Below, in pieces: positions 47,196 to 60,500 of a stretch of DNA of 64,000 nt. The notes beneath the pieces were generated by a model. It was not told the origin of the DNA. It ran no database searches and worked only from the letters and a program-made list of their open reading frames with translations. The DNA lies in contig VWZP01010273.1 of assembly GCA_013396995.1 (NCBI GenBank), forward strand, positions 1,643,003 to 1,707,002, written 5' to 3'. How positions within the stretch are numbered: the stretch's first letter is position 1; every line of letters starts with the position of its first letter. Source of the stretch: Dicaeum eximium. Lineage: Eukaryota; Chordata; Aves; Passeriformes; Dicaeidae. The position numbers and the translations under genes are program-made.

Positions 47196-50100
47196 GCTGA
47201 ACTATCCATGACAGCTGTGGAGCTGAGTGAGACAGGACTGTTTAATCTAGTTCTATCTGTTTTGGTCTTTTCCTTTTTCCTTTGTGTGCCTCATGTTTAG
47301 ATCCAGCAATCTTTGAGGAAGACAAAATCCAGAATTTATTAGTAACTATGATTAAACTAACAGAAAATTAGTTGTTTATGCACTGAGTAACTCTGTTTAC
47401 CATGAAGGCAGCAGGGTGACTTTATATTTACTGAGGAAGACAACGATGCTGTAAAAATACAGTTTTAGATCTGTGTGCTGCAGAGGCCTTCAAGAGATAA
47501 GCTGACAGATTCCTTTGTTGCACTATCTCTTGGCAGAGAAATCAACTCTCCTTTCTTGTGCTGAGTCACTGCAGTGTTGAAATGAGGAAAGATATAAACT
47601 GTCTCTTGTGATGCCTTCACTGCTCTTTTCACAAGCAGAATTACAGAGCTGAAGTGTAATGGGATGTTGGGGTGTTGAATTTGCAATGGTGCAGAAAGGT
47701 AGAAGATGGCCTTTCCTAACCCAGGAAATCTGTTTGTGTTCATGGAAAATGAAGCAAGAGGGTTCAGAATAAACCAAAAAGGATCATCCTGAACAATAAA
47801 TGACATTTTGAGAGCGGGTTTTTCCATGTTTCAGGAATTCAGACGTCACACTCTAAGCACCTACATATTTTGTCCACTGGTTAGCAAAGCTTGGTTCTCT
47901 GACACTGCCAGGATTATGATAAGTGTCTCACAGCCGTTTCTCAAGAAATCCAGAAGTGTGGCAAGAATTCCTGACTGTGCACCAGTCCCAGTTTGAGAAG
48001 CTGAAGACCTGAGTATGATTGTTTTGGAGACAGGAAAAGGAGACCATGGTGTGAAAGGCAACTCCTCTCATTCTGTTTATAAAAGTGTGAAGAATCCATC
48101 TTTTTTTACAAAGTTCTGTTGTTCATTGAAGAAAAAAATATATTGACTCTTGTTTTCTTTCTTAATATGTTTTCATCAGTGACAGTATATAGGACCAAAG
48201 GTGACCTCTGTAGTTTGTGTGCAGCCACCTCCTTTGTACTTGCAGGCAGAGTGAGTGACCGAGAGCTCAATTAAAAGAGGGGAGCAAGCTGAACATCTCT
48301 TTTCTCACTGTTCTCTGAAGTCTACTAAAAAGGAGAAATCTTTCTGCTTTGTTAGAGACAAATCCAACTCTCTGGAAGGGACACAGAAGGTAGTGGAGGT
48401 TTTTGTGTCTAGTTGTCCAGTGCAAATTAGGGCTTCATTGTCTCCAGACACTATTGAGAACTCCATTTTACCCTGCAGTAAGGAATAACAGAGATAGCGA
48501 GTACCTTGCTCAGTTTTGTTCTTACGTCTGTCTTTCTAAGTACTTTTGTACATTTGATTCCTAGTCTGCAGGTCACAGACCACTGGAGATCTGCAGGGCC
48601 ACCAGGAATACACTGCAGCACAAAGGTGAGTGTCTCAGGTGGTGCCTTCTGGTCACCTGGGGTGCAGGGATGGGCGCTGGTGGTGAACAGAGTCGTGCCT
48701 AAGTCACACGAGTGGCTTTGTCTGGCCATGACAGTGCTGTGTGTTCTGTCAGCTGTAGTTCTAGCCATTGTGGTTGAGAAGGCAATCCAGAGGTACCTTT
48801 GCATCAGGATGAAATACAAATCTAACCCTATAGAGGGTGGGATGTAAGCTTATGGGGAGCATAGCAGGGTGGAAAATATGGTCTGTGAAAAGCTGGCATC
48901 TGGAACTGCTGTGGTCTCTTAGGTATTCCTACTTCAGAGTAGAAGTCCATCTAGTGAATATCCAGAAAATGCAAATTGAGATTAAAAAAGGGCATCTGCA
49001 ATTTCAAGTAGGGTTTTTATTCTACTTTCTGAGGACATTTATTTCAAAAGTAATCCAGTACTACCTTTTAGGTAACCCATCTAGGATTATGGATTTTTCT
49101 GGGGAGCAGGTATTGTTTTTTTTCCTCTGCCATTATCATTTACACAGCTTGACATTCACACAGCTATTCACAATAAATCTTTATCTCCATTTTAAAAGAA
49201 CTTGAAACAGATTTTCATACACCATTATTTTTATTCATACCACTCTTCACTGAGCAAGATTTTATCTATGGTGTTGGGAGTGCTGGGGAGACTGCACACC
49301 ACAGTCTTTCCTACATTTTCACTTTGGTTTGAAGAATGCACTAATTTTGGTTAATTTAAATGCAATGCCAGAGATGGCAAAAGAAGAGTGGAGCAAAAAG
49401 TCATATGCTTTAAAAAAAATTACTTAAACTTAACCCAAATTATTGTAGGCAGGGTGTTTCAGTGAATAGAATTATTAAACTGGATTCACTGGGTATTTGC
49501 TTGCTATGTGTCTGTTACCACTAACAGACAACTTGATTAATACTGGTCTTAAATATTGTATATTCACATCATATTCTTGTTTTGTTTGCTTTTGAATTCT
49601 CCATTGGCATGCTTAACAACAAGTTAGCAGGAAATTTTTTGAGACAATATAATTTGGGCAAATAAAGAATGATACATCATTAATGCACACATCTGCATGC
49701 TTCTGTTGTAAGTGTGCCATAGATAAGTCACTACCCTGCAGAGCTTGTTTGACCTGCAACAAATAGCATTCTCAACACCTTGGTTCAACGTGGACTGGGC
49801 TGGATAAATGTGTTGTTTGGGACAGCACCCTTGAGCTGCATGAATTCTCAGCAGTGTTTCAAGCCAGCAATTTTTGTGTCTCCAGGAGCATTATACTGGG
49901 ACCCTGGATCTCTAAGGCACCAGCAGCAAACAAGTCTGGGGGTCCTGCCCTCAGGGGAATGGTGAAGAGGTGAAGGGTGTTGGAAAAAATAAGTCCAGGG
50001 CAAGCACCTTGCAAAAGTTCCTTCTGAGGAGTTAGTTGTTCATCTAAATCCTGAGACCTCTAGGGGTCATACAAGTACTGTTCTTGTCGCTGGGGTGCTT

Positions 50101-53100
50101 CAAGGCCATGCTTGTAGGCAATTTATTAAAAAAAAAAAAAAATCCACTCTTAACCCTAAATGTGCTGTTTTCTCCAAGATGCAACAAGTGCAACAAGTGA
50201 TGTGGTCTTGTTAGCACAGCTGTTCCTGTTAGTCCTTTATAAAGGACTAAGTAAATGAAGAATTCTATCCTATGGGTAAGTGCAAAGACTGGTAGTCTGA
50301 AAGGCTGCTTCTTTACTGCCTTAGAAGCTGTGTTTTAATTTGTAGTGTGATTCAGTCTTAGGACTAGATCTGATTTGAGGTAGGCTGTTAGTCCTCAAAG
50401 TACTGCAGGTTGAAGGTTTCATGAGCAGTGGAGCTTTGGCTGTGGCTGAGCAGTGCTTCACTGCATCATCTGTCTCTCCAACATTCCCCTTGCCAAGGAG
50501 GCTGGAGCTGGGCATGACTTTGGGAAAGAACACAGCTAGGACAGCTGACCTACTGACCAAAGGGCATTCTGTAATGTAAGACATCTGCTCATCTATAAAA
50601 ACTATGAGAAAGGAGGAAGGGAGGGTGGTGGAAGGGAGGGGGTGGGGAATTTTTCTTCCATAGCAACTGCTATGTTTACTGAAGCCCTACTTCCCAGGAA
50701 GAAGCTACACAAAATCTCCTAATGGGAAGTAGAGAATAAAGCTTTTTGTTCCCTTTGCTTCCATGCACAGCCTTTGCTTTTGCTTTATTAATCTGCCTTT
50801 ACCCTGATCCATGAAGGTTTTTTTTTCCACTTTATTTTCTCCCTCCCTGTTCTGCTGAGGAGGGAAATGATGAGAGTGAGTTAGTGGGCACCTGGTGTCC
50901 AGTGAGGGTCAACCCACCATACCAACCTAAACTTTCACTGTTGCATCAGATTACCATCCTCGGGAGGATTCCTGAAGTGTAGAGTTTGTGCAACTGATCT
51001 TGTGAGGTAATAGATGTCATAAGAGTGTTTTGGAGGTGATTTGGTCCAGCCCAAGAGACCCAGGGTACTTTAGCTGTGCCTGGGCCTGGTTTATGCTCTG
51101 ACCTTCCCCCATGACACTGTTTCCATTGTACCTCCTTATGGGCTTTGTAGGTGGTCCTCTTGAGCCCAGCCAGGCAGGTGCCTCATTCCCCTTCCCTCTC
51201 CATCTCAGAGGGATTCATACCCAAAGCTCTCTGTGCACATGGCAGAGGGGAGGAGGCAGTGCTGCTGAGCAGGCAGAACAGCTGCAGACACCACCAGACT
51301 CTGTCCTCAGTCCAGCTGTATTTGCTGGAATGGTGATGACCAGCTTGGGAGGAAAGACTTCATCTTGTGCAGCAGCAAAACATCAGTCACTGTTCATTCC
51401 CACTGTGCTGCTGCTGTGACTGTTACATCGCTCTTTTGTAACTTCTGTATTTTCTTTAAAAACCCACAAACAGAAAAAATTGCTGGAACAAGAAGGTAAG
51501 CATTATTCAGACCTGTATCAATATTGTCTTAAATCCATTAAATACACAAAACCCTGCCTATAGGGAAGGAACATGGCACAATTACTGATTTCAGAAATTC
51601 CTGACCATACCAGACATCAGAAAAGTTACAAGCAATGAACTCAAAAGAAGGAAACCTTGTGGGGATGCAGTGGGACCTAAAATTATGGGTTTTGCACATA
51701 GATTATGGGGCTTTATCACAGACTGGAGAGAACCAATATGCAGATCTGCAGTGGTGTGGCATCTAGTTTTAATGAGATGCTTGTTTAAAGATGAGGCAGC
51801 AAAGTATTATTATAGCTTTGGGCCATGGTCCTGCTGCTGCTTGTCTTGCTGTGACTGAGGCCTGCTCTTGTGGCTTGTATATCAGCAAGCAACTTACGTT
51901 TTCTTTTCCTTTAGCAGGATATATGAATAAATTGCTCTAGATGGGGGTGAATACAAGACAGAACAGAATGATCCTGGTTTTTTTTTTTCATTGCCTGCTT
52001 CACTGGGTTTAGTGGGGGTGCTTAGGACACTTGTATATTGGTAGTGATTTCCCAGTTCCTTTTACCTAATGACTGTAGCTGTTTTTTCTTTTAAAATTAA
52101 GCATCTCTTGACAAGTTTAGAGATGGCATTTGTAGAAGTACAGCATTGTGCCAGAATAGCTGCTTTGGTTAAGATCTGGGTCCTGCTGAGGTGCTTCAGG
52201 CCCTGGCAGCAGGACCACCGCTTTGGAATTTTTCCACATGTATGGCAGACTTTCCTACAGCTCTGCAGTTCTCAGTGTTGACCCTTCAGGTGCACCCAGG
52301 CATTACTGCTGAATAAACAAACACAGGCAATTTCTATTACAGAGATAACAATTTCTCTTAAAAGGGATTGAATCTGTAGGGAAAGGGAATAGGGGCTTCA
52401 TTTAGCCCAGAAAGAGCTGTGATGGGGAGCATGTGTCAAACAAAACACAGCTTTGTTAGAATTTTCTGACTTTTTACCTGGTACGTGAGCCTCCCCTCTT
52501 TTTATTGCTCCTGTGGATCATGCTGTCTCACTGTAAGTAAGATCTCTCCAAAGAGCAGCTTTATCTATACCAGGTAATTCACCTAATTGCATGCTATTGA
52601 AAGAAAAGGGTTTTACTCTGGTAGGGTGCTAGAAGTTCCAAGGTTCATGGCAAAACTAAGAGAAAAAGTATCTTATCAAGGATCTATACAATCACTTGTA
52701 GTTTGCTTTTGTTCTCTTAAATACTATCCAGCAACTCTGGATCCCATGTGAAATAAGTGTGTTTACTTTTATGACCTCAGTATACAGCAATTGATGTTTT
52801 GCATACCTCTTCTGAGATCAATACGAATTCTTTTTGCTGCTGTTGGTGGATGTTGGGCAGCCTAACTGCTGTCTTGGCTTTTTTGCTTTCAGCCTTGCTG
52901 ACTTAAATGCCAGAGGTTTATTACATGCTCTCTGGGTTAATTTTTTTGGCCTCTGAATCTATTAATTGCCATTTGTAAATTTTCCTGGTGGTAAAGGTCA
53001 CAAAGATAACTTGGCCCCCATAGCTTAACCTCTTGGCACACCTCAGGTTATGAAAGGCAGTGTTGAAGTCTGCTGATTAAATTAATTACTCTTCTGAGGT

Positions 53101-54230
53101 TTCATCATAAAGAAAAACTCTTTTGCCTTTGTAGGTCACTACCATCAAATTTTTGCATTGTATCTCAGAGCTGGGTTAGGACCTCTAATTTTACTGGAGC
53201 ACAATCAGATGATAGAAAGAGTTTGTTTGTCAAATATAAACCTGATGCTGAACTGTGTGTTGCACAGATGCCTTCTTCTGCTTCCTAAGACTGGAAGGCA
53301 TGCTGCTGCTTTTGCTTTCCCTCTAAACTTTCTGCCTTTGCTAGGAATATCTCTGGGCTGATGAAACTGTAATAAAGCCTGAGAACAAAACAACAGTGTT
53401 TTGGGGTCTAAAGCCACACAAACCAGCACTCAATGTTCACTCTAGCCCCTGCAGAAAATTCACTCTTGAGAGTGTGTGCTTCTGAGCATGAGATACACTT
53501 TCCAAAGTTATGCCTGAGTACAAGTAGGGGATCTGGTGCCCTAAACTAACCTATTCCTGTTGGATGGAACCAGGAGCAAGCTAGGACCAGGATGCCATCA
53601 CAGAGGGCTGTTCTTCGTGTCCCTTATGTCCGGCACTCCGGGTCAGCCTTTTCTCTCCTGCACTGAAGCGCACTCGGCCATCTCTGCTGCTGCTCCTGAC
53701 AGTCACTGCCAGAGCCAGCAGGGTGGGGACAGCTGAGTCAATACCAGATCATGCAGAGTAGCCCTCTGTGTGAGCTGTTGGGAAGGATGTGTAAAAGCAA
53801 ATGCCCCTGTCCCTTCTGCATGCTGTCTCCTTGTCTTTTCTTTGCCGAGGTGGTCCTAACTGTGTTTTATCCCTGGGTACACCATTGCAAAGCTGGCTTT
53901 GCAGCTCTTCTGGAGTTGCTGGAGTATAGCTGATTGTGATCTGCTGACACTTACTGAAGCTTAGAGAACTCCCCAGAGCCACTGCAGCAAAGAAGGCCAC
54001 TACCTGGAGAGGTAATCAACCCAGGGATGTCTCAAATATCTCCTTGTTGTGGTCTGGGATCCCTATGGACTAGCACTGCTGCCTTGCCTTTCCTACCAAG
54101 GTCATCTCCAAGGCAGTTGCAGCAAAGCCACTGTGCTACCTCTAAAATGTAGATTATAATTTTAAAAATAGGAAATAAGGTATACATATGGCTATATAAA
54201 CCACAAGGCAAGACATAAGCATTACATTTA
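47196..54230. other. Intergenic stretch, no gene recognised
   Basis: About 7 kb with no identifiable product. The open frame at 48506-48847 has one hydrophobic segment but no homology that I recognise. A perfect palindrome lies at 50229-50250. A poly(A) run (about 50127-50140) and a G-rich patch (about 50610-50650) are the other visible structures. Confidence 0.6.
50229..50250. repeat. Perfect 22-nt palindrome
   Basis: The half-site TTAGTCCTTTA is followed immediately by its exact reverse complement, with TTTATAAA at the centre. No neighbouring gene is evident. Confidence 0.95.
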
Positions 54231-54548
54231 TAGAATTATAGACTGGTTTGGGTTGGAAAGGACATAAAAGATCATCTACTTCTAAGTCCCTGCCACAAGT
54301 AGAGGTACCTTCCACTAGAGCAAGTTGCACAAGTCCCTATCTAACCTGGTCTTGAACATTTCCAGGGATGGGTCATTCACAATTTCTCTGGGCAACCTGT
54401 TTCAGTGCCTCACCACCCTCATAGTGAAGAATTTATTCCTAATAGCTAATTTAAATTAACCCTTTCTCAGTTCAAAGCTATTCCCCCTTTTCCTGTCACT
54501 ACATGCCCTTGTGAAAAGTCCCTCTCCAGCTCTCTTGCTCATCCAATT
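54231..54548 (-). mobile_element. CR1 LINE 3' fragment
   Basis: On the plus strand it opens TAGAATTATAGACTGGTTTG, followed by GGTTGGAAAGGACATAAAAG, the reverse complement of the CR1 3' end, and continues through the 3' terminal region to about 54548. Diverged and 5'-truncated. Confidence 0.9.
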
Positions 54549-57500
54549 CCCAGTGCTGAACCCCAGCTCAGGCAGAGGGGCTGGGGCCAGGATGCTGCAG
54601 CTGCCTGACCACCCCTGCCTGCTCTTCTCCATGCAAGTCCAAGCCTTTGGGGGTTTTGCAGAGCATTTGGAGAAGAAACGTACACTATAACATCTGTGTC
54701 CTGTTGTACCGGGGGAAAACTGATTTCAGCTGTTTCAGTGCCTTTGCTGGATTGTGTTTTAGCACAGAATTTATGAATGCAATAATTAAATGTACCTTTG
54801 AAGCAGCTTTTCTGGCACTTCACTGTGGTGAAAGTAAGGGCAGTTTTAGAAAAAAGGCCCTCCAAGCAAGATCTAAAGGCAGCATTGAAAATTATTCTTA
54901 AGATGCAGTTGCCTCCTCTTTCTGGAACATCCAGTCCTCATGTCTCCTCCTTTTTTACTTAATGACTGCACTTCACTTTTCTAAAGTCCAGCTTCCCAGT
55001 TCCTGTGCTCTATCACTTCCCAACTTGGAAATCCTTTGCAGCATGTCCTTGATATTGGATACATGCGATTCCAGCTAGAGCCTGAGTTTGTTTCCCCTTT
55101 GTGTACAGGACATACTTGGCACATTAGCAGTACTATGCCCAGTAAGTCCATTACATCTGCTGCATTTCTGCCAGATGTCAGGCTATATTCCTAACCAGTA
55201 CAGTGTTTGGGCACAATCTGAATTGCCTGAGCACCTATGGCAACCCCTGGCACTGAAGTTGCCACTTACCTGCCAACACAAATTGCTTTCTACAATATTG
55301 GGGCTGCTGTAAGCTTTATTTGTTCCTGTGGGCAGTATGTCTGCTGTTTCTCAATGTGCTTATCTTGAATTGCCTTGTGGAAAGTAGCTCTTTCATCCAT
55401 AACTCCTTCCTTAAAATAAATTATAGCAAATACCAACATTTTCAGAAATGCTCAAGATGAGATTTTTAAGGGCACATTGCTCTAAACTGAGTTTAGTGCC
55501 TCAAAAACCAAGACAGAATGAAGGCTAAATCTCCAGAACTTTAGAGGAAACACTGCTAGGGGGGTAAGTATGTCAGAGTAACCACCACAGTCTCCAAAAG
55601 TGAATGTTCCTTCCCCCCTTCCCCACAATGAGACATTATTCTCCTCCTATACTTCAGACTCAAGAAAGTAATATATAGTTTAAATGGAAGTAATTACAGG
55701 AAGGTAAAGGGAGTGTACAAAGTGCCTTTGTAAAATAATAAGGAACAATGTCTGGTTGAGCTTCCATCCATTTTATTTGAGAGGGAGAGTACTTGTTTGT
55801 TGGCAGTTACTAAATAAACATAAAACATGTTCATCTGCAGAAATCCCCTGAGCTGGAACTGCCTGGAGGCTGAAGGGATGCTGGGGAGCAGTAGATAAAC
55901 TTGTCCTGTTCTTTCTCTTCTCTGGTTATTGACTTCTGACAGCAGTGGACACTAAATCTTGGGCTAAATGGACCCTGCATCAGACTCAGCACAGATACCC
56001 ATAAATTCTAACTGTGCAGCTGCTAAAGGATGGAAAGATCTTCCTGGGGAGTTAATGTATTTCCTCCTAGTTTGTAAAAGGTGTGGAAGCAAATCCATCA
56101 CTCTGCTTCTTCTCCACCATTCATCTTGGGCTACTCTGAAATACCATCTTTTCTCTTAGCATTCCTTTTTGTGACAAGCAACTGCTTTGCAGTTTGGGCT
56201 GCACAAATATAGAAATAAGAGTTTAAAGCAGTTACAGTTGTCTCTGTTCTGGCAGAGAGCCCCCATAGTACACTGGACCAGAACAGCAATTGCATGAGGC
56301 CCCTTATAATGGGAATGTCCAATCAAAAATCAAAATTTCACACTAGCAGTCGCTTTGGCAACAGCCTGCTAACAAGCTGTCATCTAGCAAGCTGCCAGGG
56401 TAACTCTTTACCAAGTGGGGAGGTGTTGGCAGCATAAACCCGCGGGAGCAGCAGTGATGGGTCAGGGCTGCAGCACGGGGCTGACGCTGCAGCTGCCCAA
56501 TGCAGCACTGCTCACTCAGAGTGTCTGTCCTCTTTGGCATGCAGCTCCAGTGGATGCCTCTCTATTGAGCCTCTTATGTAATTTAAATGTATCTATTTCT
56601 AGCTTTCATCAGTTTGAGCCTCTTATGCCATCTGCTAGATGTCCAAAAGTTGCTTTCTTACTAGAAAATTGTGATCTGCTATATTTACCCTTCAATCAGA
56701 TATTAGATAATTTGGATCTGGTTTTTATCTTTGATCAATAGCTCCTATAACAGTCATCAAAAGCTTTTGTTCCTTCTGATCAAAGTGGAAAAGTAAAATG
56801 TAGATAATCACCTCCATTTTCCTCAGCATTCCTCTGCTTTTTGAGAAGAGCCTTATTCCTTGTCTATTTTCTTTCTTCTCTACCCTCTTAAGCTTCATCA
56901 CTTTTAAATCTTACCTTTTTGGGTTGCCATTATCTTCCTGGAACAAGCAAGGTCCTAATTACATTGAATTTCTATATTAAAAACATGGGGTAGCAGCTCC
57001 TTAGCCTGCCCTGCCATTTCTGGAGTGAAATAACTGCTTGCATAAAGCTGCCCTTTGTTTTCCTTGTTGACCTCTTGCAGGTTTTTCCACTCTGCCTTCA
57101 CTTTTTTCCTTCCCCCTTCTGATTTCATTAAAAGAGTAGCTTTCATCTTTTGTTTTGGGAGGTGTGTGTTTCCATGTGCACTCATGTGCTGGCCCTTTTG
57201 TGTTGCTTTCACATCAAACTCAACAAAAGCTGAAAACTTACATGGAGAGGACCTGAGACCTCTAAGCCCTGTCCAAGCCTGTGACACTGTACTGCTCATT
57301 ACACTGAGGTTATAATGTCAGACTGCAAGGAAAAACATTCTGGAAGAATATATAGATAGAATTTTGTCAGAAGATGACTATACTTCCATCTCTTCTACTC
57401 ATCTTGGGGCTTATCAATTGGCCAATTAATAAATAGCCAGGTAACAACTAATTTGAAAAAGAAAAATTACTGTACTGGTAAGACTGGAGTCGACAATGGG

Positions 57501-60500
57501 AAAACATGGAGAGACTCTAAGAAAGCCTGTCAAACTTAATTCATAATAATGCTTTTATGTTTATAATTGAAGTATCAGAAAGCTGTTCTGAAACATTTTT
57601 TTCAGGCATGTTTTCTTTTTCTCCCAGCATAACGTGTGGTGCAATGTAGGATGTCTTAGTAATCTCTTCTTAAAGACTTGTCATCAAACATACAAAGTCA
57701 TTGAGTTGTGTGTATGTAAGACTATTACATGTGATCCCTTATCTTATACAGTCTGTTCCAGGGTGTTCCTAAGTGCTGCCAAAGTCAAATCCTGAAATGC
57801 TTCTTGGTAGGAATTTTCCACGGTTGTGGTAAGATGAGAAGAATATACCTCTGTGCAGGTGCAGTCTGACACACCAGTCAAATCAGACCCACAGAGGAGT
57901 GATGCCACAGGAAGCCCGTTCATTCTTTGTTTTTCATTAATATTTCTGTCTGTTCCCTATTACAGGCAATGTAGCCTCTGTGGATCACAACAGCCAGGTC
58001 AGGTCTCCCCACAGCTTTCCCTATTTGCAGACATGAAAATCCATTTCTCAGGTGAACCTGGTGAACCTCTGAGCGATGGTTGCGGTGTGTGTGGGAGCAG
58101 TGCCATCCTTAGGATGCCGAGACCACGGCAGGAGTAACCGCGGGGGGGAGCAGCCGCCGGGGCAGCGCTCACTGTGGGAAAACGATTGGTGCTCGATCCT
58201 CCTCTCACTGCTGGCTCTGGCTGCTGGCCCCTCCTCAGCCCTGAGGAGATGCGCAATGCCATTGTGCAAGCCAGCAGGCGAGGCACAGGAGATGAGAGGA
58301 GCCTGGTGGAGTAAGTTGTGAGAGAATGGGGGGCTGTGCTGGGCCCCTCACTTAAGAATTATCTTAGTAATAAACCTATTCACAAGAATAAATGGGAGCC
58401 GGAGAGCTGCCAGTTAATAAAAAAAGCTCGTAGCAGAAAATATTTGGGCTGAGCATCAGAAGCAGCCTGACAGGCAGAGTCACAGTGCATTGTGACGTTG
58501 CCCAATTTTATGTACGAGATGTTTTCTGTGCCAAAGGTGGGGCTTTCACATTGCTCTGCCGTGCCACGCTTACCTGCCAGGGCATTGCCAAGTGTGCTGC
58601 TGCTGCCGTGCCCTCACCATTGCCCTGTGGATGCAGGCAGGCTGAGACGGAGCAGATGCTGGGCTGAGCCTGCAGAGCGGCCTCGGGCTGCACAGCTCAC
58701 CCTCTGCCTCCTGCCCGTGCCAGTGCCATGGCTCCTGTGGGGACGTGGCACTCCGCAGCGGGGACCTGGGCCGGGTTCAACACCAGCCCTCGCTCCTCCC
58801 CTTGGCTCTGTCCTGGCCGGTGGGAGCTGGCGGAGCCAGACTGGGGCTGGCAGCAGCGGCTCTCTGGAATTGTTACAGGTACATGGGGTGTGGGGCTCAC
58901 CTGCCACTGCTCTGGGCTGGTCAAAGCTGAGCAGCTCCAGTCTGGAAACCTTGATATCATTCTCTCATAACACCTGAGATGAAAAGGCCTGCTTAGCTTT
59001 ATAGATGTCCACCTGGCAGGTTCCAGAAGATTGCAGCAGTGCCTTTACAAAGGTACTTTTCATTTTTAGCTGTTATGCTTAGGCCAACATTTCCGTGGGT
59101 TGAGCTGACTGCAACAAAAAGCTGTTTAAATAACATGATGAGACTAATGTTTCCCTAAAGAAGATATTGGTATGTGTTAGCATGTGAGAGTGAAGCCAAA
59201 CAAAAACACCAAAAGCAAAAGTTCTCAGAAATCATGCCACCTTTGGTGCTGAAGGAGAAAATCTCCAGGGCCTGGCAGTCTGACAACTGCTATTGCACCC
59301 CTCAGTCATTTGAGGTCAGCTCTTTGTGCTAGCAGGAAAATCAGAGTGAACCCTGCGGACTGCGCCGGAGCAAGCCATGGGCACAGTCTGCAGAGTTCCT
59401 TGAACATCTTCCGTCCCCATTAAGATTTTCCCAGCCTCTGTCCTCATCTCAGTTGACAATGTTGACTAAACATTGCCTTGTCAAGGATGGTCCCTTACTC
59501 ACAACCTCACCTACTGTGTCTCAGGGGACAAGAGTGCCCTTGTCACTTCAGGGCTGCGGGCTGGCCCCTGAGGAGGCTCCATCAGGAGGAAGTTGCTGAG
59601 TGTACCCTGGCATCTCCACACGTTCTTGGCGTGTGCTCCTGATCCTGGGTGGTGGCAGACCTGTGCCTCTGGTTGGTCTGAACTGGCTTTCCCTATCACA
59701 GCATAACAGAGTGAGCTGCTCACCAAACATCCAGCTGTCATTTCAACAGTTTATGATATTCTGGAGGTGAAACAGAAATTATAGTAATTGCTGCTGCTTA
59801 ATCTCAAAACACAATTGGCTTTTGGGAAGTTCTTATTTATACTCTGGTTGCAAAAGCAAATGGTGGGCAATCCTCACCTGCAGTGAGCTGACGTGTCCCT
59901 AAATGCCACAGTCAGGGAGAAATAGTGAAGCTCACTGAGAGTTTTCAAGGTAGGAAAGAGTATTTGGTCACAAGCAGATGCCCAGTCCTAGCCTTACCTA
60001 TGTTAAACAACTCTGTAATGCTTTCTGTAACTCTCTCTTGTGGGCAAATCATTTACTGTAATTTAACAACAGCCACATGAAATTCACTTCCTTATGTTGA
60101 AAAAAAAAAAAAAGACAAGAAAAATAGGATTAAATATCTCAGTTTATCTTTCCACACAGGTCACATGGCCAAAGTTGATTGTAAAATGTTGAAATACTAG
60201 TTTGAGGTGTAGCCAGTGCCAAGTGTTGTACATTTCCGTGTTCTTTCTCCCCTTCTATCATTCACAAAGATGTCACAGAAAGACAAGGAAGTTCATTTTC
60301 TCAGGAGGCAGATTTTTTTTTAGTGTAAATTTTAAGTACCATTTATTTTCCTTAAATCTAATCCTTTTAGACCTTGGTCCCAAATCCAAAAGGAACAGCC
60401 TGAAAAAAACTTGTACAAAAGCCAAAGTGTGTAACAAAGTCACTAAATCTAAGAGTGTCTCAAAACACCACATAAGCTGCAAGGAGTGGGTCCAGAAATG

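Noticed and set aside
48506..48847. 113-codon frame with a hydrophobic segment, plus a 61-nt segment (48565-48625) with splice-like ends
   Set aside because: No family resemblance, and the hydrophobic stretch alone is weak evidence. The exon-like segment has no partner exons.
60330..60420. LDLGPKSKR-like peptide readable on both strands
   Set aside because: It arises from a weak palindrome around 60360-60395; only about eight bases pair perfectly and neither frame shows a domain.
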